Source: Solirubrobacterales bacterium
Lineage (GTDB): Bacteria; Actinomycetota; Thermoleophilia; Solirubrobacterales; Solirubrobacteraceae
NCBI GenBank assembly: GCA_003133565.1
Contig: PKYB01000080.1
Coordinates: forward strand, 1 to 33,003
DNA length: 33,003 nucleotides
Reading direction: 5' to 3'
The notes beneath the pieces were generated by a model, which ran no database searches, was not told where the DNA came from, and saw only the letters and a list, made by a program, of their open reading frames with translations. Shown here in pieces: positions 7,716 through 15,365 of the stretch (its first letter is position 1; the number at the start of each line of letters is the position of its first letter). The translations under genes and the position numbers were made by a program.

Positions 7716-10274
7716 ATGCGCGGAACTGGACGACGGACCAGTGAAGAAGCCGGCCGGAGTGCGCGATCCGTGTCGAACTCGGGCGACGCAGTGCTGGGAG
7801 CGCCCGGTATCTCGTTTCGCGCGGTTCGGTTGCGTCGTTTGGGTGTGCTGTTGGCGGTGGTTCTGCCAGGGCTTTTGATCGCCGCGCAGGCCGCGAGCGC
7901 TGCCTCGTTCACGGTCAATGACGCGAACGATGCGGCGCTGGCGAATCCTGCTGGTACGGCGTGCGTTTCGACCGACGGTGGTGGCTGCACCTTGCGCGCG
8001 GCGGTGCAGGCTGCTGATAACGCGGGCGGTGCGAGCACGGTCACTGTTCCAAGCGGAGACTTCAAGTTGACGATCGCGGCAACTTCGGTCGGCGGCGCTG
8101 ACGATCCGAGCACCGGCGATCTGGATGTGAAGACGGGTGTTGCTCTGACGATCGCTGGTTCGGGCGCGTCGGGCACGGTTATCGATGCGACACACACCGA
8201 TCGCGCGTTTGCTGTGCACGCGGGTGCGAGCCTTGCGATCTCGGGCGTGACGGTCCAGAACGGATCCCAGCCGGGCGGTGCGCCGAGCAACAACTCGGTC
8301 GGTCCCGGTTACGGCGGAGCGTTTTACAACGACGGCAGCCTGTCGATCAACGCGAGCGTCCTGAGCAACAACTCCGCGACCGACGGTGCCGGCGCCGTGT
8401 TCTCTGACACCGCCGCCAGCGCGACCTCGATCACGAACTCGACGGTCACCGGCAATACATCTTCTGATCCGGGCGGCGTGGTGTACGCGGACTCGGGGAG
8501 CGTCACGTTCGCCAACGACACGGTCACCCACAACAGCGCCGGCTCCGAGGGGGGAGTGATCTACGCCGACGACGCCGGACACACACTCGGCGTGGTCAAC
8601 GTGACCGGCAGCACGCTTTCGAACAACGTCGCCTACAGCGATGGCGGTGCGATCTACCTCGACGAGGCCGGAGCGTTGACCGTTTCGGGCAGCACGCTCG
8701 ATAACAACTCGACCAACAACAGCTACGGCGGCGCGATCGATGACGAGAGCTCGGGGCCGCTAACCGTGAGCGCATCCATGTTCTCCGGCGACAGCGCCGG
8801 CGACTCCTACGGCGGCGCGATCTACACCGACGGTGCCGATCTCTCAGCCGGCGGGGTGAGCGGGTCAACGTTCACCAACGATGAGGCCGAGTACGGCGGC
8901 GCGATCTACCTTGAGGGCTCAAGCGTCACAGCGGCGCAGCAGATCACGACGAGCACCTTCGCCAACAACGTTGCGACCGACGACGGGGGCGGCGCGATCT
9001 ATGACTACGTGGGAAACCTCACGCTCACCCGGAGCACGTTCACGGGCAATAGCTCCTCCTACTACGGTGGCGCGCTCTACTACGGCAGCGGCGACGACCT
9101 CACCGCCACCAACGACACGTTCGACGCCAACCAGGCGAATGAGGGCGGCGCGATCTACCTCGGCTCAACTGCGACCACTGGGAGCGTGGTGCTGCTCAAC
9201 GACACCGTCACGCGCAACAGCGCCTACTACGGTGGCGGAATCGCCAACCCACAGGACGCCAACACGATCGAGAACACGATCGTCGCCGGGAACTCCGGTG
9301 GCACGGGCGCTGACGGTGGCGGTGACTGTTACGGCACCGCCGCGACCGACAACGCCGCCGCCGCCGATGCGGGCGGCAACATCGACAGCGACGGCACATG
9401 TTTCCGCAACGCCGTGACCGGCGACCACACCGGCGTGAGCGCCGACCTCGGACCGCTTGCCTTCAACGGTGGGCCGATACAGACGGACGCGCTGCTCGCC
9501 GGTAGTCCGGCGATCGGCGACGCGATCGAGGCGGCCTGCCCGGCGACCGACGAGCGCAACGTGGCCCGTCCAACTGCGTGCGATTCCGGCGCGTTCCAGA
9601 CCGCGGCGGCAGATCTCGCGATCAGCGTCTCGGCACCATCCGCTGGACTGATTGGCGGGCCGGTCACGGAGACGCTCAACGTCAGCAACAACGGTCCCGG
9701 CCCTGGGACCGGCGTGACCGTCAGCGACACGCTACCGGCGGGGACGACGTACTTCAGCTCCAGCGCCTCGCAAGGGACCTGTACGGGTACCTCGACTGTG
9801 ACCTGCTCGCTCGGGACACTCGACTCAAGCGCCACAGGGTCGACGACGAGCGCGACGATCACGATCGTGCTGATCCCGATTCAGGGCGGCTCGTTCACAA
9901 ATACCGCTTCCGTCAGCGCCTACCAGCTCGACCCTGACCAAGCCAACAACACCGCGTCGGCAACGACCAACGTTGCGTTGACGACTCGTGTGAGCCTCAC
10001 GCTGAAAGCCCACCACAAGAAGAACCGTTATACCTTCGCCGGCGTTCTGGCCCTGCCGACCGGGATGAACGCGGCCGTGAGCTGCAAGGGAACCGTAAGC
10101 ATCAAGGTAATGCGCGGGACCAAGCTGCTCAGCACGCACAGCGCCAAGATCAGCCGCAACTGCACCTACTCCAAGCAGATCAAGGTGCACGGCAGCAAGC
10201 GCCGGAAGATCGTTGCCACGTTCACCGGCAATGCGACGCTCACCCACACCTCGCACACGATCCACATCCGCTAA
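7716..10274 (+). CDS. Secreted right-handed beta-helix protein with GGAIY repeats and DUF11 domain
   Basis: 852 residues starting at ATG7716 with a GAGGAG ribosome site 5 nt upstream. A long basic n-region (~40 residues) precedes the signal hydrophobic stretch LGVLLAVVLPGLLIAA, with cleavage near ASA. Next comes a CSLREA-type segment (SFTVNDANDAALANP...GGCTLRAAVQAAD), then about twelve beta-helix turns of ~25-30 residues, each containing a GGAIY-like core (GGAFY, GGVIY, GGAIY, GGALY, GGGI), as in polymorphic outer-membrane-protein repeats. Around residues 625-740 lies a DUF11/CARDB-like beta-sandwich (VSNNGPGPGTGVTVSDTLPAGT). The end is Lys/Arg/His-rich and may bind wall polymers. Role: extracellular adhesin or matrix protein; no catalytic residues are apparent. 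Confidence 0.85.
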   Translation: MRGTGRRTSEEAGRSARSVSNSGDAVLGAPGISFRAVRLRRLGVLLAVVLPGLLIAAQAASAASFTVNDANDAALANPAGTACVSTDGGGCTLRAAVQAADNAGGASTVTVPSGDFKLTIAATSVGGADDPSTGDLDVKTGVALTIAGSGASGTVIDATHTDRAFAVHAGASLAISGVTVQNGSQPGGAPSNNSVGPGYGGAFYNDGSLSINASVLSNNSATDGAGAVFSDTAASATSITNSTVTGNTSSDPGGVVYADSGSVTFANDTVTHNSAGSEGGVIYADDAGHTLGVVNVTGSTLSNNVAYSDGGAIYLDEAGALTVSGSTLDNNSTNNSYGGAIDDESSGPLTVSASMFSGDSAGDSYGGAIYTDGADLSAGGVSGSTFTNDEAEYGGAIYLEGSSVTAAQQITTSTFANNVATDDGGGAIYDYVGNLTLTRSTFTGNSSSYYGGALYYGSGDDLTATNDTFDANQANEGGAIYLGSTATTGSVVLLNDTVTRNSAYYGGGIANPQDANTIENTIVAGNSGGTGADGGGDCYGTAATDNAAAADAGGNIDSDGTCFRNAVTGDHTGVSADLGPLAFNGGPIQTDALLAGSPAIGDAIEAACPATDERNVARPTACDSGAFQTAAADLAISVSAPSAGLIGGPVTETLNVSNNGPGPGTGVTVSDTLPAGTTYFSSSASQGTCTGTSTVTCSLGTLDSSATGSTTSATITIVLIPIQGGSFTNTASVSAYQLDPDQANNTASATTNVALTTRVSLTLKAHHKKNRYTFAGVLALPTGMNAAVSCKGTVSIKVMRGTKLLSTHSAKISRNCTYSKQIKVHGSKRRKIVATFTGNATLTHTSHTIHIR

Positions 10275-10351
10275 CCGCCCGGCGCAACTTGTTCCTAACT
10301 CGGGCGACTTGGGCGCACTTCCCGAGTGGCCGCGAAAATGCTCTCACCAGG

Positions 10352-10368
10352 CGCCGGCCTGGCCGGCG
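10352..10368. terminator. GC-rich hairpin between convergent genes
   Basis: CGCCGGCC-T-GGCCGGCG is a perfect 8-bp inverted repeat lying between the stop of the beta-helix gene (10274) and the stop of the methyltransferase gene (10378). It may serve as a bidirectional terminator, though no T-tract follows. Confidence 0.45.
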
Positions 10369-10377
10369 GTTGGTGGG

Positions 10378-11148
10378 TCATCTCCGCCAAACGCCTATCC
10401 ACATCTGCAGTCGCAGGATGCGGCCGGCCGGCTTCGTGCTGACGCTGAAGCAGTCGGTGCCTTCAGGACGGTCGGCGAGGCTGAGTTCGATTAGGTCACG
10501 GGCGGTTTGGCTGTCGGTGCCGCGCTCTAGCCAGTCGTCGAAGTCCAGCTCGAACGGGAAACGCTGCTCATGTGTGAGGTCGAGACCCGCGTCGCGGCCA
10601 AGCTCGCGTAGCCGAGCGTCGCTGAGAGAGGCCCAGTGAGAGGGGTCGCGTAGGCGCTCGATCTCCTGGGCCCACGAGCGTGCGTCGGCGTCGGGGTCGG
10701 CGAGGTGGTCGAGGATCGCCACGGTTCCGCCCGGGCGCACGACGCGCGCAAGCTCGGCAAACAGACGCGACGGGACCTGGATGTGGTGGACGGAGAACCG
10801 CGTGACCGCGCCGTCAAAGCCCGCGTCCGGCAACGAGGTGGCGGTCGCGTCGCCGACCTCGAAGGTGACGTTGTCGAGCTCGGCGGCGGCTGCCTCGCGC
10901 CGGGCGATCTCAATCATCGCCGCGGTTGCGTCAACGCCGTGCACCGATCCGGCCGACGCAGCGAGCCGGCGGCTGATGACACCGGGTCCGCACGCGGCCT
11001 CATACCAGCGCTCCCCTCGTTGCGGGCGGCTGTGCTCGAGGATCGCCTCGAGGATCTCGGAGGCGTTCGCGACCGCGCTCGCGTTGAACGAAGCCGCCTG
11101 GTTGGTGAAGGCCTGGTCGATGTCGTGGGTGTGACGCGACTGTTCCAT
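10378..11148 (-). CDS. Class I SAM-dependent methyltransferase
   Basis: Soluble methyltransferase of about 256 residues. The SAM-binding motif I is WYEAACGPGVISRRLA, followed by VHGVDATAAMIEIAR (acidic ribose contact), VTFEVGDATATSLP and the post-motif FDGAVTRFSVHHI; RVVRPGGTVAILDHL closes the Rossmann core. This is the Methyltransf_11/UbiE-like arrangement. The acceptor is unknown. ATG11148 was chosen because homology-like sequence (HDIDQAFTNQAASFNAS) begins right after it; ATG11199 or ATG11187 would add 13-17 residues. It sits alone between a beta-helix gene (convergent) and a palindrome, so no pathway is implied by context. Confidence 0.8.
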   Translation of the reverse strand: MEQSRHTHDIDQAFTNQAASFNASAVANASEILEAILEHSRPQRGERWYEAACGPGVISRRLAASAGSVHGVDATAAMIEIARREAAAAELDNVTFEVGDATATSLPDAGFDGAVTRFSVHHIQVPSRLFAELARVVRPGGTVAILDHLADPDADARSWAQEIERLRDPSHWASLSDARLRELGRDAGLDLTHEQRFPFELDFDDWLERGTDSQTARDLIELSLADRPEGTDCFSVSTKPAGRILRLQMWIGVWRR

Positions 11149-11212
11149 ATATGGGACAGAGGGATACACCATGCCCGGGCTACTCATTCTGTCCGTCATC
11201 TCGGCCCCGACT

Positions 11213-11242
11213 AGAAAGAGCCCGGACGTCCGGGCTCTTTCT
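11213..11242. terminator. Perfect 30-nt palindrome, likely bidirectional terminator
   Basis: AGAAAGAGCCCGGAC and its exact reverse complement abut with no spacer. The stem is GC-rich at the tip and A/T-rich at the base, so each strand ends in CTCTTTCT, as expected for a bidirectional intrinsic terminator. It lies 55 nt after the stop of the 59-residue membrane protein gene and just upstream of the methyltransferase gene. Confidence 0.75.
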
Positions 11243-11296
11243 ATCTCAGGCGCCGAAGCACCCTAGGAGTAAAGACCCAGGGAGGCGCCAGCATTG

Positions 11297-11476
11297 CTAC
11301 AGGAAGTCGTTCCCGGTCAGCACGTACACGAAAGGCACGAACGGGATGATGCAAACGATCGCCCAGGCGATTTTCTGCCCGAATCCGAGATCCTTGTTGA
11401 AGGGGATCGTGATCCAGATCAAGATCACGGCGATCGGGTGCAGGATGCACAGGATCAGTTCAAGAATCTTCTTCAT
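11297..11476 (-). CDS. Small two-helix membrane protein, 59 residues
   Basis: The minus strand from ATG11476 to TAG11297 encodes 59 residues: MKKILELILCILHPIAVILI..., a short polar turn (PFNKDLGFGQK), then a second hydrophobic helix IAWAIVCIIPFVPFVYVL and a short tail TGNDFL. Both ends and the central turn are hydrophilic, the classic look of a helical hairpin. Codon third positions are C/G-rich as in neighbouring genes. No strong ribosome site is visible. The fold resembles Pmp3- or PLDc_N-like mini membrane proteins, but no family signature is conclusive. It is monocistronic, followed by the palindrome at 11213-11242. Function unknown. Confidence 0.7.
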   Translation of the reverse strand: MKKILELILCILHPIAVILIWITIPFNKDLGFGQKIAWAIVCIIPFVPFVYVLTGNDFL

Positions 11477-11660
11477 CGACAGAGTCTCTACCCGCTTGGC
11501 CGTCAGTTCAAGCGCGAACTTCTAGTCCGCCTGTGGCGAGCAGGCGCGGTCGACTCCCCAGGCCCGTGAATGCCCAGCCCGTTCGCTGCGCAAGTGTGGA
11601 CGGGCCGCGTGCGATCACGAGCGACGCGCCAGTGTGACCGCCACCCGGCGAAGCCGCATG

Positions 11661-11666
11661 TACACT
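11661..11666 (+). promoter_or_regulatory. Probable -10 box (TACACT) for leaderless transcript
   Basis: TACACT is followed by 7 nt and then ATG11674, with no ribosome site between. It would start the glycosyltransferase block 11674-14000. Confidence 0.4.
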
Positions 11667-11673
11667 CGCGCAA

Positions 11674-12132
11674 ATGGCCCGGGAGCGAGTGCAGGGCGTT
11701 CGCACGGCCTCCGTCGAAGAGAGCGGCGCTCCGCAGCGCCTGATCGCAGCGCGGCTGCGCCAAACTGCGAGCGCAGCAGAACCATCACATTTCGAGCCGA
11801 TGACGCCATTCAGCGTTGAGCAGTGGCTGGCGGGCGACGCCGGCCACCTTCATCGCGCGTTCGACCTCACGGCCATCCCGACCTCCTCGGACCGGCGACA
11901 CGGTGCGCAGATCGTCGTGGCGCTCAAACGAGCGATCCGGCGCCTGCTGTCTCCGCTGCTCGATGTCCAGAGCAGCCTGAATGGGGCAAACGCGCGGACC
12001 GTCACGTTCCTCCTGCGACAGCTCGCGGCCCAGGCGCGGAGCATCGAAGCGCTCGAGCAGCAGGTCGCGGAGCTGCGCGCGCATAGCGAAACGCCTGCGC
12101 GCCAAGCCGCGAAGCCACAGCGCCAAGACTGA
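11674..12132 (+). CDS. Small helical/coiled-coil protein at head of glycosyltransferase operon
   Basis: 152 residues, no signal peptide or membrane segment. Residues ~1-40 are charged and probably disordered. The centre (VVALKRAIRRLLSPLLDVQSSLNGANARTVTFLLRQLAAQ) and the following ARSIEALEQQVAELRAH form a long amphipathic helix ending in a short coiled coil. Similar helical segments precede or accompany methyltransferases and GT4 enzymes in actinobacterial polysaccharide clusters, so a scaffold or partner role is possible; that is inference. It is 12 bp from the next gene and in the same direction, thus probably the first gene of the operon. Confidence 0.6.
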   Translation: MARERVQGVRTASVEESGAPQRLIAARLRQTASAAEPSHFEPMTPFSVEQWLAGDAGHLHRAFDLTAIPTSSDRRHGAQIVVALKRAIRRLLSPLLDVQSSLNGANARTVTFLLRQLAAQARSIEALEQQVAELRAHSETPARQAAKPQRQD

Positions 12133-12144
12133 TCGGAGCGCTGC

Positions 12145-12690
12145 ATGAGGGTCCTCGTGGCGAGCACACACGTCCCGTTCGCCGCCGGTGGCGCGCGCAC
12201 GATCCAAAGCGAGCTCGCGGCGGCGCTTCGACGCAGCGGCCACGAGGTCGACACGATCGAGGTCCCGACGACCGCGCGCTGGGACGCAGCGCTCGAGCAG
12301 ACGCTCGCCTTCCGACTGCTCGATGTCGCTCACGACTCCGATCTGCTGATCGCGCTCCGTCCTCCGAGCCACGTCTTGCGCCACCCCCGAAAGCGCGTGT
12401 GGCTGATCGATGACGACCCCAGCGGCGAGCGCGAGCCATGGGGCATCCAAGCGTACGAGTTCCCCGCGTCCCCCGCTGGAGCTGGGGTGCGTGAGGCGAT
12501 CCGACGCGCCGACGCGCTCTACCTGCGCGAGGCGGAGCGGATCTTCGTGAGCTCCGACGCTCTGACCGAGGCCTTGCGCGAGCTCGACGGCATCAAAGCG
12601 GAAGTTCTGGCGCCGCCGCTTGCGCAACGAACGAGCGCCGAAAACCCCAAGACAACCTGGGAGACCGTGGTCGAGGAGCTCATGCGATGA
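12145..12690 (+). CDS. Truncated GT4 glycosyltransferase (N-terminal domain only)
   Basis: 181 residues starting at ATG12145 after an AGCG-containing GGAG-type site. It opens MRVLVASTHVPFAAGGARTIQSELAAALRRSGHEV and continues through ADALYLREAERIFVSSDALTEALRELDGI, the full acceptor-side Rossmann domain of a GT-B (GT4) enzyme. After AEVLAPPLAQ it jumps to SAENPKTTWETVVEELM, which resembles the last helix of a complete GT4. The roughly 190-residue nucleotide-sugar domain is missing, so it should not work alone. It overlaps the next GT4 gene by ATGA. It may be an internal-deletion relic or a non-catalytic partner for the neighbouring GT4. Confidence 0.7.
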   Translation: MRVLVASTHVPFAAGGARTIQSELAAALRRSGHEVDTIEVPTTARWDAALEQTLAFRLLDVAHDSDLLIALRPPSHVLRHPRKRVWLIDDDPSGEREPWGIQAYEFPASPAGAGVREAIRRADALYLREAERIFVSSDALTEALRELDGIKAEVLAPPLAQRTSAENPKTTWETVVEELMR

Positions 12691-14000
12691 GGGTTGCCTG
12701 GGTCACGGCGTTCTCACCCCGCAGCGGCATCGCCGAGTTCAGCCGCCAGTTGACGCCGGCGATCGCCCTCCACGCCGACGTCGACATCTGGACCCCGGAT
12801 GACCCGCCGCTGCTCGAATCCAAGCTGCCCATCGTCCGTTTCGGCGCTGATCGGCAGCTCGAGGAGACGCTCGGCGACTACGACATCGTTGTCTACAACA
12901 TGGGCAACACCGTGCATCCGCATCGCACGATCCACCAACTCTCACAGCGCCATCCCGGCATCGTCATCCTGCACGACCACGTCCTGCATCCGATGTTCGT
13001 CGCGGCCTGGCTGCGCGACGGAGGATTCACCGACTCGATGTACATCTCGCGCATGGCCGCCTACTACGGTGAGACCGGGGCCTGTGTGGCTCGCGAGTCG
13101 CTTTCGGGGGCTCGCCCGCGCGTCTGGGAGAGCGACGAGGTCGTGGAGTATCCGCTCGTCGAGCAGGCCCTCCAGCGGGCGCTCGGTGCGGTGACGCACT
13201 CGCAGGTGCACGCCCAGTACATCCGCGAGCACTGGTTTGGTCCCGTACGAGCACTTCAGAACCCCACCTACCGCGACGCGCTCGCGACGGGCATGCTCGC
13301 CGGGCCGGCCCCGGCGGCACGCAGCGACGGGCGAATTCAGCTGACGACGATCGGTCACGTCACCGCCAACAAGCAGTGCCATCGCGTCATCGAGCTGCTC
13401 GCAGAGGATCACGAGCTCGCGGCGCGCACGCATTACACGATCGTTGGCCCCCTCGACGACGGCAACGCCTACGCCGCTGAGCTCGCCGCGCTCGCGCGGT
13501 CGCTCCCGCAGGTGAGCGTCGAGATCCTCGGCTGGCGCGGCGAGCTGGAACTCGACCGGCTGATGGCAGCCACCGACGTGTTCATCAACCTGCGCCATCC
13601 TACCATCGAGAGCGGTTCGGCATCGCTGACGCTCGAGCTCGCGTACGGCCGGCCGATTCTCTGCTTTGACGCGGGCGCGTTCGGCGAGCTACCGCCGGAT
13701 GCCCTGGCCCGCGTCCCCGCGCCTGACTTCGACGCCGCGAGATCTGAGCTAAAACGGCTCGTGAGCGACGCCGACTACCGTCGCAGGCTCGGGGAAAATG
13801 CCCGCCACCTCGCCGGCGAGCGTAGCGAGGCGGCCTATGCGCAGGGCTTCATCGAGTTCGTCGCCGAGGCTCAGCGGTGCGCGCCGGCGCTTACGTTGCT
13901 CGACCGAGTGGCGACCGAGCTTGGTGCGATGCGCGCCGACCCGCTGCTGCCCGTCTTCGACACGATCGCCAACGACTTTGGGCGCGTCCTCAGCCTGTGA
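12687..14000 (+). CDS. GT4-family glycosyltransferase
   Basis: 437-residue soluble GT-B enzyme. The N-domain starts VAWVTAFSPRSGIAEFS (Gly-rich acceptor loop), with HDHVLHP near residue 97. The C-domain starts at about 218 with LTTIGHVTANKQCHRVIELL (donor-binding GxVxxxK, Lys229), followed by YTIVGP and the acidic segment ESGSASLTLELAYGRPIL (Glu308, Glu317), the usual sugar-contact region. The start codon overlaps the stop of the truncated GT4 (ATGA), implying translational coupling. It most likely adds a sugar to a lipid-linked surface glycan intermediate on the cytoplasmic face. The last 11 bp overlap the convergent GT2 gene. A similar GT4 lies at 20542-21915. Confidence 0.85.
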   Translation: MRVAWVTAFSPRSGIAEFSRQLTPAIALHADVDIWTPDDPPLLESKLPIVRFGADRQLEETLGDYDIVVYNMGNTVHPHRTIHQLSQRHPGIVILHDHVLHPMFVAAWLRDGGFTDSMYISRMAAYYGETGACVARESLSGARPRVWESDEVVEYPLVEQALQRALGAVTHSQVHAQYIREHWFGPVRALQNPTYRDALATGMLAGPAPAARSDGRIQLTTIGHVTANKQCHRVIELLAEDHELAARTHYTIVGPLDDGNAYAAELAALARSLPQVSVEILGWRGELELDRLMAATDVFINLRHPTIESGSASLTLELAYGRPILCFDAGAFGELPPDALARVPAPDFDAARSELKRLVSDADYRRRLGENARHLAGERSEAAYAQGFIEFVAEAQRCAPALTLLDRVATELGAMRADPLLPVFDTIANDFGRVLSL

Positions 14001-14832
14001 CCGTGGGCGGAAGCTCTCGAAACACCGGGCGCCATTCGTCGGGATGGGCCGGGGTGGTTCGGCGGCGCATCCGCTCCGTGAGGATCGTGCGCAGGATGCG
14101 GCTTCCGTCGCGCATCGTGTTGAGCTTGCTCTCGCCGTGAATCCGTTGGTGTTCGGTCGAGGGTATTTCGGTGACGGTCAGTCCGGCGCGCGCGATGCGG
14201 ACGTTTATCAGTGTCTCGACTTCGAAGCCATCGCAGTCGACGTTCATGTGGGGCAGGCAGTCGCGCCAGAACGCGTTATAGCCGTAGCAGAGGTCGGTGT
14301 ATTTGGTTTTGAACAGCATGTTTACGCCGAGTGCGAGCACGCGGTTCCCGGTGCGACGCACACGGGTGAGGTCGGTGCTGCTGCCGTGGCCGATGAAGCG
14401 TGAGCCTTTGGCGAAGGCGAACCCTTCGTGGAGCGCCGCGACGAAGTGAGGAATCTCGGCGGGGTCGGTGGAGCCGTCGGCGTCGAGCATGACGATGATG
14501 TCGCCAGTGGCCGCGGCAAAGCCGCAGGCCAGCGCGTTTCCCTTGCCGCGTCCGCTTTGCACGACGATGCGAACGTCGGCGCGCAATGCCCGCGCCACGT
14601 CAACCGTGCCGTCGATCGAGCGCCCGTCGACGAGCACTATTTCATCGACGCAGCTTGGGATCCGCGCGAAAACGTGCGGTAGGTTTGCTGCTTCGTTCAG
14701 CGCCGGAATCACCAGCGTGATTCGCTGTGTCGTTGTAGCCGACGCGACGCCGGGCACTGCGCGAGGCGGGGAGGTACTCACGCGCTGAGCGGCCTGCAGG
14801 CGTGCTTTTGTGCGTGTGGCGGGTATTTCCAC
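13990..14832 (-). CDS. GT2 glycosyltransferase, DPM1/polyprenyl-phosphate type
   Basis: About 280 residues, GT-A fold. Motifs: ITLVIPALNEAANLPHVF, VDEIVLVDGRSIDGT, GKGNALACGFAAATGDIIVMLDADGSTDP (the DxD metal site), a KGSRF segment, and YTDLCYGYNAFWR. This is the dolichyl-phosphate-mannose/polyprenyl-phosphate-sugar synthase-like group, which loads a sugar onto undecaprenyl phosphate. No C-terminal membrane helices are present, so it would act as the soluble form. GTG14832 lies 6 nt after a TATTAT box and is preferred; GTG14781 or TTG14904 are alternatives with the same core. It is convergent with the GT4 gene, overlapping by 11 bp. Confidence 0.8.
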   Translation of the reverse strand: MEIPATRTKARLQAAQRVSTSPPRAVPGVASATTTQRITLVIPALNEAANLPHVFARIPSCVDEIVLVDGRSIDGTVDVARALRADVRIVVQSGRGKGNALACGFAAATGDIIVMLDADGSTDPAEIPHFVAALHEGFAFAKGSRFIGHGSSTDLTRVRRTGNRVLALGVNMLFKTKYTDLCYGYNAFWRDCLPHMNVDCDGFEVETLINVRIARAGLTVTEIPSTEHQRIHGESKLNTMRDGSRILRTILTERMRRRTTPAHPDEWRPVFRELPPTVTG

Positions 14833-14838
14833 TGGCGC

Positions 14839-14844
14839 ATAATA
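14839..14844 (-). promoter_or_regulatory. Probable -10 box (TATTAT) for GT2 gene
   Basis: On the minus strand TATTAT is followed by 6 nt and GTG14832, again without a ribosome site. No good -35 box was seen. Confidence 0.35.
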
Positions 14845-15365
14845 ACGCCCGCTTTTTGTGAGACTAGGCTTGGGGAGAAACATCCCCACGCCAAATTGGG
14901 GCAAGCGAAGAATCTTGTTCTCGCTCCTAGCGAGCTATGCGATTTCAAACGTTGTGCGCAGGGCCCGGCGTGGGCCGGCACGGAGCGCCGTCCCACGCCC
15001 ACCGCCCGCCTGGAGGCTCCGTTTCGGGGCATCGTTTCTATCAACGCGCCGCGTCAACAGACGGACCGCCGACCTACTAAAAGCGCCCCATTTTGCGACC
15101 AAATAAAGGTGAATCGACTTGTAAACACCCGCGCGTTAGGGCGTCGACCACGCGCGGTCACGAGCGATTTCGCGCGTCACACGGTTAGGGATCTCACCAG
15201 TCGATCCGCCGCGGAATCCTTAGGGTGACGGTTGAGCTTTCTTTCAGGGGGCCAGCAATTGTGGGATGAGGAACGACGTGGTCGGCCACACCCTCGTACG
15301 CCTGACGAGCGGCCGTAAACGGCCTGATCGTCAACCGCTAAAACGTCCTGAGCAGGGCGGCGCAA
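14845..15365. other. 521-bp non-coding region between divergent GT2 and sugar transferase genes
   Basis: No convincing coding frame. The stretch 15070-15130 is locally AT-rich (several A/T runs around aaaagcgcc, attttgcg, aaataaagg), unlike the flanks, and is a likely promoter zone. It ends in a stable hairpin at 15304-15332. Two GTTAGGG/CTTAGGG-like sites occur at about 15183 and 15219. Confidence 0.5.
15304..15332 (+). promoter_or_regulatory. Leader hairpin upstream of priming sugar transferase
   Basis: GACGA at 15304-15308 pairs with TCGTC at 15328-15332, enclosing GGCCGT-AA-ACGGCC (perfect 6-bp stem). It ends 33 nt before GTG15366 and is not followed by a T-run, so an RNA leader element or protein-binding site is as likely as a terminator. 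Confidence 0.45.

Noticed and set aside
7626-8582. 318-codon minus-strand frame opposite the beta-helix gene
   Set aside because: Composition biased to R, V, D and A as expected for the antisense of the GGAIY repeats.
8281-9240. Periodic repeats considered as a CRISPR array
   Set aside because: The periodicity is protein-coding (GGAIY turns), there are no constant repeat and variable spacer units, and no cas genes are present.
11785-12627. 280-codon minus-strand frame across the helical protein and truncated GT4
   Set aside because: Antisense of two genes with clear features; no motif of its own.
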